Below the pieces are notes generated by a model, which had not been told where the DNA came from, did no database searches, and saw only the letters and a program-made list of their open reading frames with translations. A program made the position numbers and the translations under genes. DNA of 64,000 nucleotides from Streptomyces griseoincarnatus (lineage in GTDB: Bacteria; Actinomycetota; Actinomycetes; Streptomycetales; Streptomycetaceae): positions 434,001-498,000 of the forward strand of contig BMTH01000001.1 of the NCBI GenBank assembly GCA_014649575.1, read 5' to 3'. This document shows, piece by piece, positions 1-6,930 of this stretch (its first letter is position 1; each line of letters opens with the position of its first letter).

Positions 1-2
1 CC

Positions 3-1592
3 GGCTCGCTGGGCACGGTGGAGGCGGCCCGGATGGTGTCCCGGCTGCCGTACGGGCTGTGCTCGCTCGATCTGCACGGGCGGGTCGCGTTCGCCAACGC
101 CGCCGCGTCCGACCTGCTCGGCGTGGCGCCGGACCGGCTGCCGGGCGCGCATCTGTGGGCGGCGGTGCCGTGGCTGAACGACCCGGTGTACGAGGACCGG
201 TACCGGGCGGCGCTGTTCAGCCAGGACGTCACGTCGTTCGTGGCGCTGCGGCCGCCCGACACCTGGCTGTCCTTCCGGCTGTACCCGAGCACGACCGGTA
301 TCAGCATGCGGATCAGCCGGGCCCGCGCGGTGACGGAGATGAACCGCGCGGCGCCGCCGCAGGCGGGTGCGGGCACGGACCGGCTGGTGACCATCACCCA
401 GGTGCTCGGTCTGGCCGGGGCGCTGACCGAGGCGGTCGGGGTGCAGGACGTGGTGCAGCTGGTCGCGGACGAGATCGTCCCGGCGGTGGGCGGCCAGGGG
501 CTGGTGGTCCTCGGCTCCCGCGCGGGCCGGCTGCGCGTACTCGGGCACCGCGGGTACGCGGACCCGCTGGTGGTGGAGCGGTTCGACGGGCTGCCGCTGT
601 CCGAGCCGACGCCGGGCGGTCAGGTGCTGCGCACCGGGGTGCCCGCCTTCTTCGAGTCGCGGGGGGACCTGGAGCGGCTGTACCCGGCGCTGCAGACGCA
701 TCCGTCGGAGTTCTCGGCGTGGGCGTACCTGCCGCTGATCGCCTCGGGCCGCCCGGTGGGGACGTGTGTGCTGTCGTACGGGGCGCCGCACCGGTTCGCG
801 ACGGAGGAGCGGGCGGTGCTGACGAGTCTGGCGGGTCTGATCGCCCAGGCGCTGGAGCGGGCGATGCTCTACGACGTGAAGCACCGGCTGGCGCACGGGC
901 TTCAGGAGGCGCTGCTGCCGAGCACCCTGCCGGCGCTGGAGGGGATCGAGGCCGCCGCCCGGTATCTGCCCGCCACCCGGGGCATGGAGATCGGCGGCGA
1001 CTTCTACGACCTGGTGCCGACCGACGGGGTGGTGGCGGCGGTGATCGGGGACGTGCAGGGGCACAACGTGACGGCGGCCGGGCTGATGGGCCAGGTCCGT
1101 ACGGCGGTGCGGGCGTACACGGCGGTGGGACAGGCGCCGGACGAGGTGATGCGCAGCACCAACCGGCTGCTGCTGGACCTGGGCGCGGAGCTGTTCGCGA
1201 GCTGTCTGTATCTGCGGCTCGACGCGGTGCGCGGGCGGGCCGTGATGGCGCGGGCGGGGCATCCGCCGCCGCTGCTGCGCCGTCCCGACGGGCGGGTGCG
1301 GGTCCTCGACCTGGCTGGCGGGCCGCTGCTGGGCATCGACGGCACGGCGGCCTATCCCTCGACGGAGGTGGCGCTGCCGCCCGGTTCGCTGCTCGTCCTG
1401 TACACGGACGGTCTGGTGGAGTCGCCGGGCGTCGACCTGGAGGACGCCCTCGCCGAGCTGTGCGGCCGGCTCACCGAGCTCGGCGACCTGCGGCTGGACG
1501 AGCTGGCGGAGGCGCTGGTGCGGCACGGCCCGCACTCGGCGGACCGGCTGGACGACACGGCGGTGCTGCTGCTGAGGTCCCTGCCGCGCTGA
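3..1592 (+). CDS. PAS-GAF-SpoIIE (PP2C-type) protein phosphatase, 5' end outside window
   Basis: The reading frame is open back to position 3, so the true start lies upstream; a GTG at 18 is an internal possibility only. About 525 residues are visible. The first ~95 look like a PAS fold (LPYGLCSLDLHGRVAFANAA), residues ~125-285 a GAF domain, and ~295-523 a SpoIIE-type PP2C phosphatase with its metal-site signatures (EIGGDFYD, VIGDVQGHN, ARAGHPPPLL, LYTDGLVE). Family members dephosphorylate anti-sigma-factor antagonists in partner-switching circuits. There is no HATPase kinase domain, unlike the second SpoIIE protein at 22380. The gene is followed by a hairpin and a convergent protease gene. 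Confident on family, unknown on target. Confidence 0.9.
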   Translation, partial: GSLGTVEAARMVSRLPYGLCSLDLHGRVAFANAAASDLLGVAPDRLPGAHLWAAVPWLNDPVYEDRYRAALFSQDVTSFVALRPPDTWLSFRLYPSTTGISMRISRARAVTEMNRAAPPQAGAGTDRLVTITQVLGLAGALTEAVGVQDVVQLVADEIVPAVGGQGLVVLGSRAGRLRVLGHRGYADPLVVERFDGLPLSEPTPGGQVLRTGVPAFFESRGDLERLYPALQTHPSEFSAWAYLPLIASGRPVGTCVLSYGAPHRFATEERAVLTSLAGLIAQALERAMLYDVKHRLAHGLQEALLPSTLPALEGIEAAARYLPATRGMEIGGDFYDLVPTDGVVAAVIGDVQGHNVTAAGLMGQVRTAVRAYTAVGQAPDEVMRSTNRLLLDLGAELFASCLYLRLDAVRGRAVMARAGHPPPLLRRPDGRVRVLDLAGGPLLGIDGTAAYPSTEVALPPGSLLVLYTDGLVESPGVDLEDALAELCGRLTELGDLRLDELAEALVRHGPHSADRLDDTAVLLLRSLPR

Positions 1593-1612
1593 CCGGCCCC
1601 GCGGCGCGGAGA

Positions 1613-1639
1613 CGCCCCGGCCCGCACACGGCCGGGGCG
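1613..1639. terminator. Bidirectional hairpin between convergent genes
   Basis: Arms CGCCCCGGCC (1613-1622) and GGCCGGGGCG (1630-1639) pair perfectly around a 7-nt loop. It lies between the stop of the phosphatase (1592) and the stop of the convergent protease (1670). There is no U-tract, which is common in Streptomyces. Confidence 0.6.
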
Positions 1640-1669
1640 CCTCAGGCACACGGTTCCGACGCGCGCGGG

Positions 1670-3004
1670 TCAGTGCGTCCGGGACAGCCCGGAGTCCTGA
1701 CCGGAGTGACGGCCGGAGCCCGTACCGGTCCCGTCCTGTCCGCCCGCGCCGTCCTGCCCGGTGCCGACGCCCTGGCCGTCCGCCTGGTCACCGGCGCCCG
1801 CCTGGTCGTCCGCGCCCGCCTCACCGTCGCCGGCGTCCTGGCCCGCGCCCTGCTCCTGGCCGCCCGCCTGGCCGCCGGCGCCCGCACCGCCGTCGCCGAG
1901 GGTCGCGCCGACGGCCTCGAGGGCGGTGGTGACGGGCTGGAAGAACGTCTCGCCGCCCACCGTGCAGTCACCGCTGCCACCGGAGGTCAGACCGATGGCC
2001 AGACCGTCCTGGGTGAAGAGGGAGCCGCCGCTGTCGCCGGGCTCCGCGCACACGTCGGTCTGGATGAGCCCGGTGACCGTGCCCTCGGGGTAGTTCACGG
2101 TGGCGTTCAGGCCGAGCACCTGGCCGTCGGCGAGGCCGGTGGTACTGCCCATGCGGAACACCTGCTGTCCGACGGTGGCCTCGGCGGCCTGGACGACCGG
2201 CACCGTCTGGCCGCCGACGTTCACCTCGCTCGGGGCCTCGGTGGCCGGGTCGTCGTAGGTGAGGAGCGCGAAGTCGCCCGCGCCGGGGAACAGCGCCTGG
2301 TCGACCGTGGCGATCGGTTCGCCGCCCTGCTGGTCGGACCACTGGTCGCCGGCGGCGGCGCAGTGTCCGGCGGTGAGGAACGCCGGGCTGCCGTCGCCCG
2401 CTGTGACGTTGAAGCCGAGCGAACAGCGCGCCCCGCCCGCGAAGATGGCGTCGCCGCCGGACGCGAAGGTGCGGAAGGTGCCCGCGGACTTCTTGAGGGT
2501 GGCCATGCCGGAGCCGAGGTTCTCGACGGTGGACTCCAGCTGGTCCCACTTGTCGCCGGTGACCGTGCTGTCCGCGGTGACGAGGATCTTGTTGGTGCGC
2601 GGGTCGACCGCCCAGGAGGTGCCCGGGATCGTCGCCTCCGACTTCAACGTCCCTGCTCCGGCCTCGAGTTCGGTCATGCTGTTGTCGACCCACCGGACCT
2701 CCGCGCCCGCGCTGCGGACCTTGAGGGCCATGGTGTTCTCGCCGCGCACCACGTTGACGACGAGCTGCTTGTCCTCGCCGTCGTACCAGGCGCCCGCGTA
2801 GGCGTCGCCGAGCGTTCCGGCGAGCCGGGTGGCGAGGTCCGAGGCGTCGCCCGCCTTCAGTGTCTTCGGCGCGGCCGCGACGCCGTCCGACGCGCCGTCC
2901 TGGGACGCGTTGGCGTTGGGGAGCAGGATCGCGGCGGCGCCGAGGGCCACCACACCTCCCACCGCCATCGCGGCCTTGCGCTTCGGGATTCGCTTGTGAC
3001 TCAA
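1670..3004 (-). CDS. Secreted streptogrisin-like serine protease (S1 family) with low-complexity tail
   Basis: I chose the TTG at 3004 because AGGAGG sits 9 nt upstream and a signal peptide follows at once (KRIPKRK, then a hydrophobic stretch ending near residue 34); the frame is open to 3193 but that extension looks non-coding. The 444-residue product has an alpha-lytic-type prodomain (~45-180) and a chymotrypsin-fold domain with the triad His214 (TAGHC), Asp244 (GDFALLTY) and Ser325 (GDSGGS). It should be exported, self-cleave and act outside the cell. After about residue 370 there is an odd ~75-residue tail of Gly, Gln, Asp and Ala, which ordinary streptogrisins lack. It is divergent from the peptide gene at 3577. 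Confidence 0.92.
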   Translation of the reverse strand: MSHKRIPKRKAAMAVGGVVALGAAAILLPNANASQDGASDGVAAAPKTLKAGDASDLATRLAGTLGDAYAGAWYDGEDKQLVVNVVRGENTMALKVRSAGAEVRWVDNSMTELEAGAGTLKSEATIPGTSWAVDPRTNKILVTADSTVTGDKWDQLESTVENLGSGMATLKKSAGTFRTFASGGDAIFAGGARCSLGFNVTAGDGSPAFLTAGHCAAAGDQWSDQQGGEPIATVDQALFPGAGDFALLTYDDPATEAPSEVNVGGQTVPVVQAAEATVGQQVFRMGSTTGLADGQVLGLNATVNYPEGTVTGLIQTDVCAEPGDSGGSLFTQDGLAIGLTSGGSGDCTVGGETFFQPVTTALEAVGATLGDGGAGAGGQAGGQEQGAGQDAGDGEAGADDQAGAGDQADGQGVGTGQDGAGGQDGTGTGSGRHSGQDSGLSRTH

Positions 3005-3576
3005 ACTTCTCGACCTCCTGGGGGGACCGGAGTCGTGCCGCCGTCCGACGGCTGTTCGGGGCGCCTGGACGGTCGTTGGTACGCAAGGGAGTTGAGGGGT
3101 GTTCAACGCGGAGCGGATCCTCACCGTCCGCCACCGGCCGGGGACGCTCGGTGTCCGACCCCCGGTCGAATCCCGGCTTCGGCGAATCTGCACAGCGAAT
3201 GCCCAACCCGGTCACCTGACCCGCCGTCCGTTCACAGGCCGCGCATCCGGGACACGCCTTTGCGGCCGGTGTGTCGCTTTCCGGCACCGGGGGCGCAAGC
3301 GGCCGGATGCGTCGATGCCGTGGCCCATGTGAAGAAGTCGCCGCCGAGCCGTGCCCTCGTCTGCACGGTTGGGTGCCTCCTGGGCGCAAGTTGCCTGGTG
3401 GGGCGTGTGAGGGATTGGAAGCGGCCGGTTGCCGCGTGCTTTGATCCATCGCACCGCAAGGCCGTTCCGGGCTCCCGGCGACGGGCGCTCGGAGCGCCCG
3501 CGGTCGCGGCCTTCATCTGTCCCCAGAGGGGGGCCGCTCCCCCCTTGTGAAAGTCCATACGAAGGGAAGTTCCATC
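3005..3576. other. Divergent intergenic region between protease and peptide gene
   Basis: These 572 bases separate two outward-facing genes and should carry both promoters. I see no coding signal. A compact palindrome, GGGCGCT-cgg-AGCGCCC, sits at 3483-3499, probably in the 5' leader of the peptide gene. No convincing -10/-35 pair was found; TTGGAA...TTTGAT near 3416-3445 has a 19-nt spacer and is doubtful. Confidence 0.5.
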
Positions 3577-3792
3577 ATGAACTCCACCCCCCAGGTCGAG
3601 ACCGTCGAGATCGCCGACGCCGAGCTCGACGCCGTCTCCGGCGGTCTGTCCGTCAACGCCGTGAACACCCTCACCGGCGCCCTGGACGGCATCGCCCCGG
3701 TTTCCGGCCTGGTCGACACGGCCGTCGGCACCGTCGAGGGTGTCACCGGCCTGAACACGGCCCCGGTCACCAACCTGGTCGCCGGTCTCTGA
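3577..3792 (+). CDS. Double-glycine leader peptide precursor, cargo of the adjacent NHLM-type exporter
   Basis: I chose ATG 3577 because GAAGGGAAG lies 7 nt upstream; an in-frame start at 3547 would only add ten residues to the leader. The product has 71 residues. The leader ends AELDAVSGG, with Glu-8, Leu-7, Val-4, Gly-2 and Gly-1, the full consensus for C39 peptidase cleavage. The predicted 48-residue core runs from Leu24 to the C-terminal Leu. It contains no Cys, Lys, Arg, His, Phe, Tyr, Trp or Met, has three acidic residues, and repeats APV-S/T-x-LV twice. Databases may label relatives 'type A2 lantipeptide', but without Cys no lanthionine can form and no LanM or other modifying gene is near. 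It is most likely an unmodified secreted peptide; bacteriocin, signal or surface role unknown. Confidence 0.8.
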   Translation: MNSTPQVETVEIADAELDAVSGGLSVNAVNTLTGALDGIAPVSGLVDTAVGTVEGVTGLNTAPVTNLVAGL

Positions 3793-3810
3793 TCGCGCCC
3801 TCGTTCCGCC

Positions 3811-3843
3811 GAGTCCCGGAGCCGTACCCCGGCTCCGGGACTC
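3811..3843 (+). terminator. Attenuating hairpin between peptide gene and exporter genes
   Basis: GAGTCCCGGAGCC (3811-3823) and GGCTCCGGGACTC (3831-3843) form a perfect 13-bp stem with a 7-nt loop, 19 nt after the peptide stop. Partial termination here would give far more peptide mRNA than transporter mRNA, as in many bacteriocin operons. It lacks a U-tract. Confidence 0.6.
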
Positions 3844-3903
3844 TGTGGTGCGTCCGCAGTCCTTCCGTCACGTCGCACAGTTCACCCAGGTGAGGGAAGA
3901 CCC

Positions 3904-4710
3904 GTGCAATTCCGCCAACAGGCCCTCGCCAGGCTCCAGTCGCCGGAGGATCTCGACCTCCCGGTGCGTTTCGCCCGCCCGCAGGGCTGGCTGGTGCTGT
4001 CCGTCACCGTGATCGCGATGGCCGCCGCGTCCGTGTGGGCGCTGACCGGCTCGGTCACCTCCACGGTCCAGGCGCCCGCCATCCTCACGTACGGGCAGGG
4101 GAGTTACATCCTGCAGAGCCCCGTCGCCGGTCAGGTCACCGCCGTGCTCGCGCGCGAGGGTGAGCGGCTGCCGGCCGGCTCCCCCGTGCTCAGGGTCCGT
4201 ACCCCGGAGGGGGACGAGGTGGTGCGTACCCTTCAGGCGGGCCGGATCACCGCGCTCGCCGCCGGCGCCGGGCAGATCATCGCGACCGGCGCGGACGTCG
4301 CCGCGGTAGAGAAGGTGAGCCGCGCGAAGGCCCCGCTGTACGCGACGGTGTACGTGCCCGCGCAGAAGGCCGCCGGCATTCCCGCGCACGCCTCCGTCGA
4401 CCTGACGGTGCAGTCGGTGCCGAGCCAGGAGTACGGCGTGCTGCGCGGCGAGGTGACGGAGGTGGACCGCTCCGCGCAGTCCCCACGCCAGATCGCCGCG
4501 TTCCTCGGCGACACCCAGCTCGGCGAGGAGTTCACCCGGGGCGGCAGGCCCGTGGCGGTCACCGTGAAGCTGAAGCGCTCCGACAGCACGGAGAGCGGCT
4601 ACGCGTGGTCCTCGGCCGACGGCCCGCCGTTCGAGCTGACGTCGATGACCCTGGCGACCGGTTCCATCCGGCTGTCCGACCGGCGTCCCGTGGATTGGCT
4701 GCTGCCGTGA
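3904..4710 (+). CDS. HlyD-like membrane-fusion/adaptor protein of the NHLM-type exporter
   Basis: The 268-residue product starts at GTG 3904 behind GAGGGAAGA. It has one transmembrane segment (~31-50, WLVLSVTVIAMAAASVWAL) followed by an extracytoplasmic domain with a biotinyl-lipoyl-like stretch (SPVAGQVTAVLAREGERLPA). This is the shape of the NHLM secretion protein (HlyD family), although it is shorter than Gram-negative HlyD and lacks a long coiled coil, fitting a one-membrane cell. The stop overlaps the start of the C39 exporter by 4 nt (GTGA), so the two are translated together. It probably holds the ABC subunits together and guides the peptide out. Confidence 0.85.
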   Translation: MQFRQQALARLQSPEDLDLPVRFARPQGWLVLSVTVIAMAAASVWALTGSVTSTVQAPAILTYGQGSYILQSPVAGQVTAVLAREGERLPAGSPVLRVRTPEGDEVVRTLQAGRITALAAGAGQIIATGADVAAVEKVSRAKAPLYATVYVPAQKAAGIPAHASVDLTVQSVPSQEYGVLRGEVTEVDRSAQSPRQIAAFLGDTQLGEEFTRGGRPVAVTVKLKRSDSTESGYAWSSADGPPFELTSMTLATGSIRLSDRRPVDWLLP

Positions 4711-6929
4711 GCACCGCACAGGAGACCCGCGGCAGACGCCGCGCCGCACCGCCGCGCCGCAAGGTGCCCACGTCCAGGGTCAGGACGGTCCGTACGCCCA
4801 CCGTGCTCCAGATGGAGGCCGTGGAGTGCGGCGCCGCCTCGCTCGCGATGGTGCTGGGCCACTACGGCCGTCACGTCCCGCTGGAGGAGCTGCGCATCGC
4901 GTGCGGCGTCTCGCGGGACGGCTCGCGCGCCAGCAACCTGCTGAAGGCGGCCCGCAGTTACGGGCTGACCGCCAAGGGCATGCAGATGGACCTGGCCGCC
5001 CTCGCCGAGGTGACGGCGCCGGCCATCCTGTTCTGGGAGTTCAACCACTACGTCGTCTACGACGGCATGGGCCGCCGCCTCGGCCGTCGCGGGGTCTACG
5101 TCAACGACCCCGCCAAAGGCCGCCGGTTCGTGCCGCTGGAGGAGTTCGACGGCAGCTTCACCGGCGTGGTGCTGGTGATGGAACCCGGCGAGGACTTCAC
5201 CCGGGGCGGCCGCAGGCCGGGCGTGCTCGGCGCGATGCCGGCGCGGCTGCGCGGTACCGCGGGCACCATGCCCGCCGTGGTGCTGACCAGTCTGCTGCTG
5301 GTGGCGGTGGGCGCGGCGCTGCCCGGCCTCAGCCGTACCTACATCGACGAGTTCCTGATCGGGCAGCAGACGTCGATGCTGGACGTGCTGTTCGCGTCGA
5401 TGGGCGCCTGCGTCCTGCTGACGCTGCTGCTGACCTGGCTCCAGCAGGCGAACCTGCTGCGCGGCCGGCTGATCTCGTCCACGCTGTCCAGCGCGCGTTT
5501 CCTGCGTCATCTGCTGCGGCTGCCGGTGACGTTCTTCTCCCAGCGCAGCCCCGCCGACCTGGTGCAACGCCTCCAGTCCAACGACGCGGTGGCCGAGACG
5601 CTGGCCCGTGATCTGTCGGCGGCTGGCGTCGACGCGGTCGTGGTGGTGCTGTACGCGGTGCTGCTGTACACGTACGACCCGCAGCTCACGTTCGTGGGCA
5701 TCGGGGTGGCGCTGCTGAACATCCTGGCGATGCGGATCGTGATCCGGCTGCGCGCCACCCGCACGGCGAAGCTGCGCGCGGACACGGCGCGGCTCACCAA
5801 CACCGCGTACACGGGGCTCCAGCTGATCGAGACGCTGAAGGCCACCGGCGGCGAGGACGGCTACTTCCGCAAGTGGGCCGGGCAGCACGCCACCACGCTG
5901 GAGGAGCAGCAGCGGCTCGGGGTGCCGAGCGCGTGGCTGGGCATCGTCGCGCCGACGCTGGCCACGCTGAACAGCGCGCTGATCCTGTGGATCGGCGGCA
6001 TGCGGGCGGTCGAGGGGCACATCTCGGTCGGTCTGCTGGTCGCCTTCCAGGCGCTGGTCGCCCGGTTCACGGCGCCGCTGACCCGGCTGAACGGGGTGGC
6101 GGGCCGCATCCAGGACTTCGCCGCCGACGTGGCCCGGCTGAAGGACGTCGAGAACTTCCGGGCGGACCCGCTGTACGGGCGTCCGGGCGCCGGTGAGTCG
6201 ACCCGGCGGCTGCACGGGCATGTGGAGCTGCAGAACCTGACCTTCGGCTACAACCCGCTGGACAAGCCGCTGCTGACCGGCTTCGACCTGACGGTCGGTC
6301 CGGGCCAGCAGGTGGCGCTGGTGGGCGGCTCGGGCAGCGGCAAGTCGACCGTGTCGCGGCTGATCTCGGGGCTGTACACGCCGTGGGAGGGCGTGATCCG
6401 GATCGACGGGCAGCGCATCGAGGACATCCCGCGCGGGGCGCTGGCCGCGTCCGTCTCCTTCGTCGACCAGGACGTGTTCCTGTTCGAGGGGACGGTGCGG
6501 GACAACGTGGCGCTGTGGGACCCGTCCATCCCCGACGAGGCGGTGGTCGAGGCGCTGAAGGACGCGGCGCTGTACGACGTGATCGTGCGCCGTCCGGGCG
6601 GCATCCACAGCCCGGTCGAGCAGGACGGCCGGAACTTCTCCGGCGGTCAGCGCCAGCGTCTGGAGATCGCGCGGGCGCTGGTGCGCCGGCCGAGCATCCT
6701 GGTGCTCGACGAGGTCACCAGCGCGCTGGACGCCGAGACGGAGCTGGTGGTGATGGACAACCTGCGCCGCCGCGGCTGCGCGTGCGTGGTGATCGCGCAC
6801 CGGCTGTCCACGGTCCGCGACAGCGACGAGATCGTCGTGCTGGACCAGGGCACGGTCGTGGAGCGCGGACGGCACGAGGAGCTGGTGGCGCGCGGCGGCG
6901 CGTACGCGGCGCTGGTCAGGGAGCGATGA
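4707..6929 (+). CDS. NHLM-type bacteriocin exporter: C39 peptidase / ABC permease / ATPase
   Basis: I chose GTG 4707, which overlaps the previous stop; the frame opens earlier at 4605 inside the adaptor gene. The 740-residue protein has an N-terminal C39 peptidase with Gln35 and Cys41 (QMEAVECGAASLAM), His114 (NHYVVYDG) and Asp134 (VNDP), so the catalytic set is complete. A six-helix membrane domain (~185-460) and a C-terminal ATPase follow (GGSGSGKST ~540, SGGQRQRLE ~645, ILVLDEVTSALD ~663). The peptidase should cut after the Gly-Gly of the 3577 peptide during export. It matches the NHLM/NHLP peptidase-ATPase family as I know it. Confidence 0.95.
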   Translation: MSTAQETRGRRRAAPPRRKVPTSRVRTVRTPTVLQMEAVECGAASLAMVLGHYGRHVPLEELRIACGVSRDGSRASNLLKAARSYGLTAKGMQMDLAALAEVTAPAILFWEFNHYVVYDGMGRRLGRRGVYVNDPAKGRRFVPLEEFDGSFTGVVLVMEPGEDFTRGGRRPGVLGAMPARLRGTAGTMPAVVLTSLLLVAVGAALPGLSRTYIDEFLIGQQTSMLDVLFASMGACVLLTLLLTWLQQANLLRGRLISSTLSSARFLRHLLRLPVTFFSQRSPADLVQRLQSNDAVAETLARDLSAAGVDAVVVVLYAVLLYTYDPQLTFVGIGVALLNILAMRIVIRLRATRTAKLRADTARLTNTAYTGLQLIETLKATGGEDGYFRKWAGQHATTLEEQQRLGVPSAWLGIVAPTLATLNSALILWIGGMRAVEGHISVGLLVAFQALVARFTAPLTRLNGVAGRIQDFAADVARLKDVENFRADPLYGRPGAGESTRRLHGHVELQNLTFGYNPLDKPLLTGFDLTVGPGQQVALVGGSGSGKSTVSRLISGLYTPWEGVIRIDGQRIEDIPRGALAASVSFVDQDVFLFEGTVRDNVALWDPSIPDEAVVEALKDAALYDVIVRRPGGIHSPVEQDGRNFSGGQRQRLEIARALVRRPSILVLDEVTSALDAETELVVMDNLRRRGCACVVIAHRLSTVRDSDEIVVLDQGTVVERGRHEELVARGGAYAALVRER

Positions 6930-6930
6930 G

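Noticed and set aside
59..3550. A 1163-codon open frame on the plus strand
   Set aside because: It runs through the phosphatase gene in a wrong frame and antisense to the protease. The product is Arg/Gly/Ala-rich nonsense, as expected in very GC-rich DNA.
3577..3792. Calling the peptide a lantibiotic precursor
   Set aside because: There is no Cys in the whole peptide and no lanthionine synthetase gene in the window, so a lanthionine ring is not possible.
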